In this document: positions 1-7,239 of the stretch, in pieces | Position numbering within the stretch: the stretch's first letter is position 1 | How the letters are laid out: each line of letters starts with the position of its first letter | Source: Deltaproteobacteria bacterium | GTDB lineage: Bacteria; Desulfobacterota; B13-G15; RBG-16-54-18 | Assembly: GCA_003646745.1 (NCBI GenBank) | Contig: QMLM01000061.1 | Span: 1-8,453, forward strand | Direction: 5' to 3' | DNA length: 8,453 nucleotides | Made by a program: the position numbers and the translations under genes | The notes under the pieces: model-generated | Database searches by the model: none | Seen by the model: only the letters and a program-made list of their open reading frames with translations | What the model was told of the DNA's origin: nothing

Positions 1-1
1 C

Positions 2-214
2 CATTTTGCCTATCTTAAGGCTTTTTTGAAGTCTATTTGGCTGCTAGGAATAAGGGGAAAAGAGAGATTTTATTATTGGAAGCTGCTATTTTGGACACTC
101 TTCAGACATCCGCGATCTTTCCCCCTAGCTGTTACTTTTGCCATTTACGGATTTCACTTCAGAAAGGTCTTCGAGGGGCTCTTTAGGGTGTCAGAGGAGA
201 AAGGGACCGCATAA
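2..214 (+). CDS. 3' end of a radical SAM/DUF4070-like protein (5' truncated)
   Basis: This is an open frame that enters from the left edge of the window and ends at a TAA; 70 residues are visible. The tail contains YYWKLLFWTLFRHPRSFPLA followed by YGFHFRKVFE. I recognise this pattern (a basic/aromatic helix, then a hydrophobic AIYGFHFRKV stretch) as the C-terminus of B12-binding-domain radical SAM proteins with a DUF4070 tail. The catalytic CxxxCxxC cluster and the cobalamin domain would lie to the left of the window, so the reaction cannot be assigned. A start at TTG 26 would give only a 62-residue peptide and is not a credible gene start. The gene reads in the same direction as nagZ and stops 40 bp before its ATG, so co-transcription is possible. 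The family call rests on tail resemblance only. Confidence 0.6.
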   Translation, partial: HFAYLKAFLKSIWLLGIRGKERFYYWKLLFWTLFRHPRSFPLAVTFAIYGFHFRKVFEGLFRVSEEKGTA

Positions 215-254
215 GAGAGCTCCTCCCTCATTGCGAAAGAACAAATTTGAGAAG

Positions 255-1358
255 ATGAATGAGTTGAGGCATAAGATTGCTCAGGTAGTGATAATGGGGA
301 TCGATGGACTCACCCCCCAAAAGGAGTCTAAGAGGCTTGTCGAAAGGGGAGTCGGAGGAATTATCCTTTACACTCGCAACTGTAGCCATCCATCTCAGGT
401 AGCCGAGTTAATCCGGGGACTTCAGGAGGCCGCCCGTAGCAAAGGGTGGCGAATACCACTGTTAGTGGCCATCGATCAAGAACACGGTCGTGTAACCAGA
501 ATTAGGAAGGGACTCACCCTTTTCCCCAGCCCTTGGAATTTGGGGAAAATGGCAAATACTGCATTAGTTCGCAGAGTCGCCCAGGTTACAGGAAGGGAGC
601 TGGCATTAATGGGAATCAACATGAATTTGGCCCCGGTTGCCGACATCCTCCTTCACCCTCAAAATCGTGTAATCGGCACCAGGAGCTTCGGCAACGATCC
701 TCAGCTGGTAGCCGCGATGGTGGCCGCCTATATAAAAGGCCTTCAGGGGGAAGGGGTCGCTGCCTGCGCCAAACACTTTCCGGGCCATGGGGCCACATCT
801 AAGGATAGCCATCGTGAACTACCCATCATTGAGAGGTCTAAGCGGCAATTAGAGGATACCGAACTTGTCCCCTTTCGGATGGCGGTTCGCACCGGTGTGG
901 CGGCGATGATGACCGGACACCTTCTATTCCCAGACCTTGACCCTCAGCGGCCCGTCACATTGTCCTCGACAATAATACAAGGCCTGTTGCGTCAGCGGCT
1001 TGGTTTCAAGGGAGTGGTAATCTGCGATGACCTGAAGATGGGAGCCCTATCCCAGTGGGGTGACTTGGAACAAAGGGCATTAGAAGCCCTGAAAGCAGGA
1101 GTTGATATTCTCTTAATAGGTGAAGGAAAGGTCGATGGGGTTCTAGAGGCTTTAGAAAAAGGGGTTGATAGAGGAGAGATCCCCCGCAGCAGGGCTGCAG
1201 AGGCCGTATACCGTATCTTGAGATTAAAGGAACGATATCCTTATAAAGCGTCAGAAGACCTAAAGGGGTTAAGGCGAAGTGAAGATCTAGCCTTTTCTGA
1301 GCGGCTCTTTCAAGGAGTGAAGGATGAAGAAGGTGGTCCTGGGAATAGAGAAATTTAG
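255..1358 (+). CDS. nagZ: Beta-N-acetylhexosaminidase NagZ (GH3), cytoplasmic
   Basis: The product is a 367-residue GH3 hydrolase that removes non-reducing-end GlcNAc from peptidoglycan fragments during cell-wall recycling. Visible family landmarks: the substrate loop DQEHGRV (D74-V80; most relatives have DQEGGRV), GTRSFG with R143, and KHFPGHG (K173-G179) followed by DSH (D184-H186), the Asp/His pair that acts as general acid/base in NagZ. VVICDDLKMGA carries the presumed nucleophile D258. It has one TIM-barrel domain and no C-terminal GH3 domain, as in Gram-negative NagZ. No signal peptide is seen, so it should act in the cytoplasm. I chose ATG 255 because the protein then begins MNELRHKIAQ, as family members do; the frame is open upstream to 138, and there is no good Shine-Dalgarno before 255, so TTG 231 remains possible. 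The last 35 bases overlap namZ. Confidence 0.93.
   Translation: MNELRHKIAQVVIMGIDGLTPQKESKRLVERGVGGIILYTRNCSHPSQVAELIRGLQEAARSKGWRIPLLVAIDQEHGRVTRIRKGLTLFPSPWNLGKMANTALVRRVAQVTGRELALMGINMNLAPVADILLHPQNRVIGTRSFGNDPQLVAAMVAAYIKGLQGEGVAACAKHFPGHGATSKDSHRELPIIERSKRQLEDTELVPFRMAVRTGVAAMMTGHLLFPDLDPQRPVTLSSTIIQGLLRQRLGFKGVVICDDLKMGALSQWGDLEQRALEALKAGVDILLIGEGKVDGVLEALEKGVDRGEIPRSRAAEAVYRILRLKERYPYKASEDLKGLRRSEDLAFSERLFQGVKDEEGGPGNREI
1312..1317 (+). promoter_or_regulatory. Ribosome binding site of namZ, inside nagZ
   Basis: AAGGAG lies 6 nt before the ATG at 1324, within the nagZ coding sequence and ahead of its stop at 1358. This fixes the namZ start and implies translation of the two genes from one message, with probable coupling. 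Confidence 0.8.
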
Positions 1359-2502
1359 GGACCGCCCACCTTCCTGGTTGAGGAAGGCGGGCATTGGTCT
1401 CCTCGCAAACCAGGCCTCTGTTGACCCATCTCTCAAGCACACTAAAAATGTCTTGGCTGAGTTGGTGGGGAAGAATCTGCGGGCCCTCTTTGCCCCCCAG
1501 CATGGTATTAGGGGACAGCTGCAGGCCAACATGGTGGCATCAGGGGATGAGATAGACCCGCAGCTGGGTATCCCCATCTTCAGCCTTTACACTCACAAGA
1601 GCCGAATCCCCACCGAGGAGATGTTGAAGGATATAGATATTCTGCTGATCGACCTGCAGGATATAGGGACAAGGGCCTATACCTTCGCTACCACCATGGG
1701 ACTATGTATGGAGGCGGCAGCTAAATGTGGGAAAAAAGTGATTGTGTTAGACCGTCCAAATCCTATCGGAGCAGAGAGAACAGAAGGAAATCTCTTGAGG
1801 GAGAACCTTCGCTCCTTTGTCGGCTACTGTTGCCTCCCCATGCGTCATGGTATGACCATAGGAGAGCTGGCCCTCTTCTTCAACGGGGAGAACAAGATAG
1901 GGGTAGAGTTAGAGGTAGTCCCCATGGAAGGATATAGACGGGAATATCTCTTCTCCCATACTAGGTTGCCCTGGGTAAATCCTTCCCCTAACATCCCCAC
2001 CCCCGATACCGCCCTGGTATATCCTGGCCAGGTTCTCTTGGAAGGAACCAATCTCTCTGAGGGGAGGGGTACTACCAAACCTTTTGAGTTCTTCGGGGCT
2101 CCTTATATAGACTCCCTTTCTCTGAAGCGGGGATTGGAGCAAAGGAACCTCCCCGGGGTAACCTTCAGAGAGATCTCCTTTATACCCCAGTTCGATAAAT
2201 GGAAGGGGCAGACTTGCCAGGGACTTCAGCTACATGTGACCGATCCCTTCACCTTCAAGCCATATTATACCTCCCTAGCCATTATCCAAGAGGTTATAAA
2301 GAGATGGCCAGAGGAGTTTGCCTGGCGTTCCCCTCCCTATGAATACGTGTTTGACAAGCTCCCCTTTGATCTCATCACAGGAGATGAGGATATTAGAAAA
2401 GGATTGGAGGAGGGGAGAGACTTAGACGCCATAGAGGCTACATGGAGGAAGGAATTGGAGGAGGATTTCATGGCAACAAGACAGAGGTACCTCCTCTATT
2501 AA
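1324..2502 (+). CDS. namZ: Exo-beta-N-acetylmuramidase NamZ-like protein (DUF1343, GH171)
   Basis: The 392-residue product is a full-length DUF1343 protein. The characterised Bacillus member, NamZ (YbbC), removes non-reducing-end MurNAc from peptidoglycan chains, and its gene sits beside nagZ as here. Landmarks in order: LLANQAS, FAPQHGIRG (Q59-G61), DLQDIGTRAYTF (D110-R117), VLDRPNPIGAE, MRHGMTIGEL (R174, H175, E181), PSPNIPT, then EGTNLSEGRGT (E240-T250) with PFEFFGAP. Where many relatives have PEHG, this protein has PQHG; as I recall, that Glu is proposed as catalytic, so activity or mechanism may differ. The Bacillus protein is exported, whereas this one has no signal peptide and should work in the cytoplasm with NagZ. 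The start has a good AAGGAG. Its TAA shares TTAA with the convergent gene. Family confidence is high; MurNAc specificity is inferred. Confidence 0.88.
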   Translation: MKKVVLGIEKFRDRPPSWLRKAGIGLLANQASVDPSLKHTKNVLAELVGKNLRALFAPQHGIRGQLQANMVASGDEIDPQLGIPIFSLYTHKSRIPTEEMLKDIDILLIDLQDIGTRAYTFATTMGLCMEAAAKCGKKVIVLDRPNPIGAERTEGNLLRENLRSFVGYCCLPMRHGMTIGELALFFNGENKIGVELEVVPMEGYRREYLFSHTRLPWVNPSPNIPTPDTALVYPGQVLLEGTNLSEGRGTTKPFEFFGAPYIDSLSLKRGLEQRNLPGVTFREISFIPQFDKWKGQTCQGLQLHVTDPFTFKPYYTSLAIIQEVIKRWPEEFAWRSPPYEYVFDKLPFDLITGDEDIRKGLEEGRDLDAIEATWRKELEEDFMATRQRYLLY

Positions 2503-3413
2503 AGTCCTATCCTTTCCTTTTTCAAGAAGTTCAACCCTTTTATAACCTCTTCTTTAGTCACCGGGGGGTGAACCTCCATTATCTTTATCGCACCATCCGG
2601 GAGATACCGCTTCACCATCTCAAAGTTTATCTCCCCCTGTCCCGGAGCTTTGTGGTCATCTACCCCTATGGCATCGTGCAGGTGAACCCCTACCATTTTG
2701 GGGGCATATAGCTGCAAAAGCTCCTCGTGCCTCAGTACTCCTAAAGCCTCTAAGACGGCTGCATGTCCAGTATCATGCCAATATCCAATAGGGGCACCTT
2801 GAAACTTATCGAGGATGATCCCTATCTCCTCCTTATCGGGTATTTCCTGAAGGTAGTAGCGGTTTTCTATCCCCAGGGTTACTCCTAACCTTTCCGCCCT
2901 CTTCAAGATCCTCTCCAAGCTGAAAAAGACGGCGTCCAGATGGGCCGTCCGCTGACGGCCCCGTTCCTCTATCTCTCTCTGGAGGAGCTCTTCCCCTTCC
3001 TGATTCCACCTCCCCTCCCGATAAAGTTTTTGCAAACCATCCTTTGACAACCCCGTCTCCACCATGCCAAGATGAAGTACTACCACCCCTACCTCTAGGT
3101 CATGGGCAACTTCCAAGGTACGAGATGTGTAATAAACTCCTTTCTCCCTCTCTTCTTTGTCGAGAGAGGAAAGGGGAAAACAATCCCCTCCCGCTTTATC
3201 AGGGGGGAGAATATCGGGGACAGGAAAGTAGTTATGGATACTCAATACCCGTAGTTCATGGGCCCTGAGGGTGGGCAGAATCTCCTGGTAGATTTTTTGC
3301 GTGATGCGAAACTCTAATTCCACCCCTTCAAACCCAAGATCGAAAATAGGCCCCAAAAGCTCCTCCCCAGATTGGGCGTTTTTAGATGTCCAAGAAGTGG
3401 ATAGACCAATCAC
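2499..3413 (-). CDS. Sugar phosphate isomerase/epimerase-like TIM-barrel protein
   Basis: The 304-residue product belongs to the xylose isomerase-like TIM-barrel superfamily (AP endonuclease 2 type), which includes sugar-phosphate isomerases, epimerases and endonuclease IV-like enzymes. Numbered from the GTG start, barrel-strand motifs are IGLSTSW at the N-terminus, SIHNYF (H60), VVVLHLG (H114), LGIENR (E183), WHDTGH (D214, H217), VGVHLHD (H244, H246, D247) and IMEVHP (E280). The Glu/Asp/His/Glu set is the usual divalent-metal site. DHKAPGQGEI is typical of the isomerase/epimerase branch rather than a nuclease. The substrate cannot be told from sequence. I chose GTG 3413 because AAGGAGG lies 7 nt upstream and GTGA overlaps the trmFO stop. 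ATG 3431 would add six residues and has a weaker GAAGGA about 9 nt upstream. It is the second gene of a trmFO unit, with no obvious functional link to tRNA methylation. Confidence 0.85.
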   Translation of the reverse strand: MIGLSTSWTSKNAQSGEELLGPIFDLGFEGVELEFRITQKIYQEILPTLRAHELRVLSIHNYFPVPDILPPDKAGGDCFPLSSLDKEEREKGVYYTSRTLEVAHDLEVGVVVLHLGMVETGLSKDGLQKLYREGRWNQEGEELLQREIEERGRQRTAHLDAVFFSLERILKRAERLGVTLGIENRYYLQEIPDKEEIGIILDKFQGAPIGYWHDTGHAAVLEALGVLRHEELLQLYAPKMVGVHLHDAIGVDDHKAPGQGEINFEMVKRYLPDGAIKIMEVHPPVTKEEVIKGLNFLKKERIGL

Positions 3414-4720
3414 CCTATGGCCTCCTTCCATGTCTCTAGATCCTTCAAGGCCCTTTCAACCAAGCGCCTCTTTTTCTGTTTCTTGGGCCCCTTTCTCTGC
3501 AGTGGAGGGAAAAGGCCGAAATTTATGCTCATTGGCTGATAATCTTTCGCATAGAGGTTGGTGATGTGTCCCACCAAAGCTCCTAAGGCCGTAGTCCCTG
3601 GAGGTGGGACGATCTTTTGGCCGTTGAGATAGCGCGCCGCATTGACTCCTGCTAAAAGCCCCATGGCCGCTGACTCTACATAGCCCTCTACCCCCGTGAT
3701 CTGGCCGGCGAAAAATATCCTAGGGTCGCTTCTAAGCTGCAGGGTCTGGGACAAGAGTCGGGGGGCATCGATGAAGGTGTTACGATGCAGGCTACCGAAC
3801 CGAACAAACTCCGCCCTCTGCAACCCGGGTATTAGGCGAAAGACCCTCTCTTGCTCATGATATCTTAGCTTGGTCTGAAACCCCACCATATTATACAGGG
3901 TGCCCTCCCTGTTCTCCTGTCTGAGTTGTACCACGGCAAAAGGTTGCCTTCCGGTGCGTGGATCAATTAATCCCACCGGTTTCATGGGGCCGAAGGCGAG
4001 GGTATCATCCCCCCTCTCAGCCAGATCCTCGATGGGAAGGCAACCCTCAAAAGGCATGGCCTCCTCAAAACCTCTCAAGGGAACCTTCTGTCCTTCTTTT
4101 ATAGCATTAACAAAACGATAATACTCCTCTTTATTCATGGGGCAGTTCACGTAATCATCCCCCCCCTTGCCATATCTTGACCCCTTAAAGGCAATTCCAA
4201 AATCGATGGATTCTGCCGTTACAATGGGAGAGATGGCATCGTAGAAGTAAAGGTGCCGGCGTTGCGTCAATTCCATAATGGCAGAGGCCATAGACTCAGA
4301 GGTGAGAGGGCCGGTGGCGATGATCACTACCCCTTGCCCGGGGATAGAGATCACCTCTTCTCTTATTATCTGGACCTCATCCCTGGTTTCCAGAGCCTGA
4401 GTAATGAGGCGGGCAAACTCCTCTCTATCCACAGCCAGGGCACTTCCAGCAGGCACTCGGCTTCGCTGCGCCGCCCAGAGGATGAGGGAATCCAACCGGC
4501 GCATCTCCTCTTTGAGCAGACCAGGGGCAGACTCCAGGGCATCTGACTTAAGGGAGTTACTACAAACAAGCTCTCCCAAGAAGTGGGAGTGATGGGCCTC
4601 CGAGAACCTCTTCGGCTTCATCTCATAGAGGGTAACCGTTACCCCCCTGCGGGCCGCCTGCCAAGCTGCCTCGCACCCGGCTAACCCCCCACCGATGATA
4701 AGAAGTTGCCCTTTACCCAT
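3410..4720 (-). CDS. trmFO: Methylenetetrahydrofolate-tRNA-(uracil-5-)-methyltransferase TrmFO
   Basis: This FAD enzyme makes 5-methyluridine at position 54 of tRNA (T loop), taking the carbon from methylenetetrahydrofolate and the electrons from reduced flavin. The 436-residue length matches the family (about 435-450). From ATG 4720: the dinucleotide-binding motif IIGGGLAGCEAA (about residues 8-19), ELVCSNSL with C53, and PFEGCLPIE with C227. These cysteines align with the two functional ones known in the Bacillus protein. YVNCPMNKEEY, FGPMKPVGL, MVGFQTKL and the FAD-binding FFAGQITGVEGYVESAA are all intact. A TTG at 4750 would extend the frame by 10 residues, but it lacks a ribosome site and lies about at the predicted transcription start. 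ATG 4720 has AAGG 5 nt upstream. The gene is first in a two-gene unit with the TIM-barrel protein and is driven by the promoter at 4754-4782. Confidence 0.97.
   Translation of the reverse strand: MGKGQLLIIGGGLAGCEAAWQAARRGVTVTLYEMKPKRFSEAHHSHFLGELVCSNSLKSDALESAPGLLKEEMRRLDSLILWAAQRSRVPAGSALAVDREEFARLITQALETRDEVQIIREEVISIPGQGVVIIATGPLTSESMASAIMELTQRRHLYFYDAISPIVTAESIDFGIAFKGSRYGKGGDDYVNCPMNKEEYYRFVNAIKEGQKVPLRGFEEAMPFEGCLPIEDLAERGDDTLAFGPMKPVGLIDPRTGRQPFAVVQLRQENREGTLYNMVGFQTKLRYHEQERVFRLIPGLQRAEFVRFGSLHRNTFIDAPRLLSQTLQLRSDPRIFFAGQITGVEGYVESAAMGLLAGVNAARYLNGQKIVPPPGTTALGALVGHITNLYAKDYQPMSINFGLFPPLQRKGPKKQKKRRLVERALKDLETWKEAIG
3421..3427 (-). promoter_or_regulatory. Ribosome binding site of the TIM-barrel gene, inside trmFO
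   Basis: On the minus strand AAGGAGG lies 7 nt before GTG 3413. Together with the GTGA start/stop overlap it favours the GTG over the ATG at 3431, because it sits inside the first codons of the longer reading. Confidence 0.65.
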
Positions 4721-4753
4721 TTTTGCCTTACGATCGATAGTATTGATCAAAAA

Positions 4754-4782
4754 ATATTATGCCTCATCTGAGAGTATGTCAA
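4754..4782 (-). promoter_or_regulatory. Sigma-70-type promoter of trmFO
   Basis: On the minus strand there is a perfect -35 TTGACA (4782-4777), a 17-nt spacer and a -10 TAATAT (4759-4754). An overlapping CATAAT (4761-4756) is closer to consensus but gives a 15-nt spacer. Transcription would start near 4747, leaving a leader of about 26 nt before ATG 4720. Confidence 0.7.
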
Positions 4783-4790
4783 CTTTTCCC

Positions 4791-4808
4791 TTTCCTTACA
4801 CAAGGAAA
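4791..4808. repeat. Perfect 7-bp inverted repeat in the divergent promoter region
   Basis: TTTCCTT (4791-4797), a 4-nt centre ACAC, and AAGGAAA (4802-4808) form a perfect palindrome. It lies 8 bp upstream of the trmFO -35 box and about 50 bp before the acylase ATG. It could be an operator for either gene or a small hairpin in the acylase leader. It lacks a following T run in either direction, so it is not an intrinsic terminator. Confidence 0.5.
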
Positions 4809-4858
4809 TTAGGATAGATTTATAGGAGGGCTTCTTGAGATCGTATTAAAAGAAGGAA

Positions 4859-7231
4859 ATGACGAAAATAAGGCCAATAAAGGTGCTACCTTTAGCGATT
4901 ATTGTGGCCTTGGGGACAGGGCTCCTCTACTTACACCACTGGCTGACCCTCTCCCACCCATTGCTTCATGGAGAGGTAAAGATAAAAGGGCTGAAGGCCC
5001 CGGTTGAGATCTACCGGGACCCTTTTGGAATGCCGCATATCTATGCCCGTAACCCCCATGACCTCTTCTTCGCCCAAGGATACGTCATGGCCCAAGACCG
5101 CCTCTGGCAGATGGATCTGCTGCGAAGGTTGGGAGAGGGGAGGTTGGCCGAAATCTTTGGGGAAAAGGCCCTGGAGATGGACCTCTTTGTTCGAACGATA
5201 GGGCTGGGGCGGCAAATACAACAAGACCTGCAGGCCTTATCTGAAGAAAGTGAGGCAGCAATAGAGGCCTTCTCAAAAGGGGTGAACACTTTCATAGAAA
5301 CCCACAAAGACCGCCTCCCTCTGGAGTTTAGAATCCTGGGCTATCGGCCCAGGCCTTGGTATCCACAGCACAGCCTAGCTATCAGCAAGTTCATTTCCCT
5401 GATCTTGGCCAGAAACGCCGCCTCAGAGATTTTACGGGCCCAGCTTTTCTGTCGCGTTGGGACGCTAAAGGCCGCAGAGTTGCTACCACCATATCGCCCC
5501 AAAAAAACCTTACTCAATTTTGCTAAGAAAAACCAAGGACACACATATAATATACATTTCTCTTCGACCGGCGAAGGGAGCAATAACTGGGTGGTGGACG
5601 GGACAAAGAGCACTACCGGAGCTCCCCTCTTGGCCAATGACCCCCATCTAGGGGTATTTGTCCCTTCCATCTGGTACGAGAACCACTTGGAGGGGGGAGG
5701 ATACCGGGTAGCAGGGGCCTCCTTCCCTGGAACTCCAGGGGTTGTTATAGGTCATAACGAGGGGATAGCGTGGGGGGTAACCAACATGGAGGCCGATGTC
5801 CAAGATCTCTACCAGGAGCGGGTCTGCACCCATAACCCCTACCTCTATCTCTACAAAGGGAAGTGGAAGAGGATGAAAGTAGTAAAAGAGGAAATTTGGG
5901 TAAAAGGAAGAAGGGATCCTGTAATATTAGAGGTACGCCTCAGCTGCCATGGACCCCTCATCGACCATTTGATCCCTGGATTAACACAGCCCCTCGCCCT
6001 GCGATGGACATCTTTAGAAGAGACCTCTGATGAACTTCTGGCCTTTCTAATGCTCAACAGGGCCCAAAACTGGAAGGACTTCACGAATGCCCTAAGCTAT
6101 TATAAAGGAATACCCCAGAACTTCGTCTACGCCGATAAGGATGGTAACATCGGATACTGGGGGGCGGGAAGGATACCCATTAGGTCTTCTGAGTTCGGCC
6201 TATATCCCGCAGACGGTGCATCAGGAAAATATGAATGGATCGGATATATCCCCTTCGAGCAACTACCGCACCTATACAACCCCCCACAACACTTCATCGC
6301 TACCGCTAACAACAACCCCCTTAGGGACAATTATCCCTATTATATCGGCCTTGAATGGGCCCCCCCTTTCCGCATCCGGCGAATTGTGGAACTCTTACAA
6401 AGGAAAGAAAGGCTCTCCATAGAGGATTTTCAGGAGATCCAGAGAGACGTCTTCTCAATACCAGCTCAGGTCCTAACCCCTTATCTGCTCAAACTGGACC
6501 CCTCTAATTCTCGCGTTCAGGAAGCCCAAGCCTATCTACGAAAGTGGGACTTTCGGTTCACCCCAGACAGTGTCCCTGCCACCATCTACCAAATGACGTT
6601 GCTGCACCTGTTGCGGAAGACCTTCGGTGATGAATTAGCAGAGCTCTTGCCTCGGTATTTGAATGTTCGTTACGGCCCCCTCAATTCCCCCCACCAGAGA
6701 GGGATTGAACTGCTGCTCAAGATCATCAATGACCACACAAACCCTTGGTTTGATGACGTAAGAACGACCGCTCGGGAAAACAGAGACGATATCCTCCTGC
6801 TCAGCCTGCAGGGTGCCCTAGAAGAATTACGCAAGAGACTAGGCCCTGAAATGGAACAGTGGCAGTGGGGGAGACTACATAGATGCCGTTTTAGACATCC
6901 CCTCGGGGAGAAATGGCCCCTGAACTATCTTTTTAATCCCTCGCCTGTACCCTTAGCGGGTGAGAAATATACGATAAATCACGCGGGATTTGATCCCCTT
7001 CTCCCCTTTACCGTGAATACCATTGCATCCTACCGCCAGATAATCGATCTAAGGAACTTCTCCCGTTCGATGTGCGTTCACTCTCTCGGCCAATCCGGCC
7101 ATCCTCTGCACCCCCACTATCGGGATCTTCTGCCCCTCTGGTCGGAGGGGAGGTATCACCCCATCTATTTTTCAAAAAAGGATATCCAGGCCCATAGCCT
7201 TCACCTGTTACGCTTGATCCCCCAAGACTAA
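4859..7231 (+). CDS. Penicillin acylase family protein (Ntn hydrolase, peptidase S45), membrane-anchored
   Basis: The 790-residue product is a self-processing N-terminal-nucleophile amidase precursor. Residues about 9-25 (VLPLAIIVALGTGLLYL) form a signal peptide or anchor, so it should act outside the inner membrane. The alpha-chain part has IYRDPFGMPHIYA and FAQGYVMAQDRLWQMDLLRR-type motifs. A short spacer ends in GEG, and cleavage before SNNWVV would expose the nucleophile S241. The beta chain has GAPLLANDPHLG, GHNEGIAWGVTN, TANNNP (N484/N485, near the oxyanion-hole Asn of penicillin G acylase) and a C-terminal HSLGQSGHP with HYRDLLPLW. All key elements are intact. The natural substrate may be a beta-lactam side chain, an acyl-homoserine lactone or a lipopeptide; sequence does not decide. 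TAA at 4847 rules out an earlier start. The AAGGA before the ATG is only 1-2 nt away, which is unusually close. Confidence 0.93.
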   Translation: MTKIRPIKVLPLAIIVALGTGLLYLHHWLTLSHPLLHGEVKIKGLKAPVEIYRDPFGMPHIYARNPHDLFFAQGYVMAQDRLWQMDLLRRLGEGRLAEIFGEKALEMDLFVRTIGLGRQIQQDLQALSEESEAAIEAFSKGVNTFIETHKDRLPLEFRILGYRPRPWYPQHSLAISKFISLILARNAASEILRAQLFCRVGTLKAAELLPPYRPKKTLLNFAKKNQGHTYNIHFSSTGEGSNNWVVDGTKSTTGAPLLANDPHLGVFVPSIWYENHLEGGGYRVAGASFPGTPGVVIGHNEGIAWGVTNMEADVQDLYQERVCTHNPYLYLYKGKWKRMKVVKEEIWVKGRRDPVILEVRLSCHGPLIDHLIPGLTQPLALRWTSLEETSDELLAFLMLNRAQNWKDFTNALSYYKGIPQNFVYADKDGNIGYWGAGRIPIRSSEFGLYPADGASGKYEWIGYIPFEQLPHLYNPPQHFIATANNNPLRDNYPYYIGLEWAPPFRIRRIVELLQRKERLSIEDFQEIQRDVFSIPAQVLTPYLLKLDPSNSRVQEAQAYLRKWDFRFTPDSVPATIYQMTLLHLLRKTFGDELAELLPRYLNVRYGPLNSPHQRGIELLLKIINDHTNPWFDDVRTTARENRDDILLLSLQGALEELRKRLGPEMEQWQWGRLHRCRFRHPLGEKWPLNYLFNPSPVPLAGEKYTINHAGFDPLLPFTVNTIASYRQIIDLRNFSRSMCVHSLGQSGHPLHPHYRDLLPLWSEGRYHPIYFSKKDIQAHSLHLLRLIPQD

Positions 7232-7239
7232 CAATAAGC

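Noticed and set aside
1006..1503. 165-residue open frame on the minus strand
   Set aside because: It lies across the nagZ/namZ junction, opposite two genes with clear family motifs, has no recognisable domain and no sensible ribosome site; it is an antisense shadow.
2442..2711. 89-residue plus-strand frame extending past namZ
   Set aside because: It reads antisense through the TIM-barrel gene in a different frame from namZ, with no motif or ribosome site.
4720..4750. TTG 4750 as start of trmFO
   Set aside because: It has no ribosome site and lies about at the predicted transcription start; ATG 4720 has AAGG and places the functional Cys at residue 53, as in the Bacillus enzyme.
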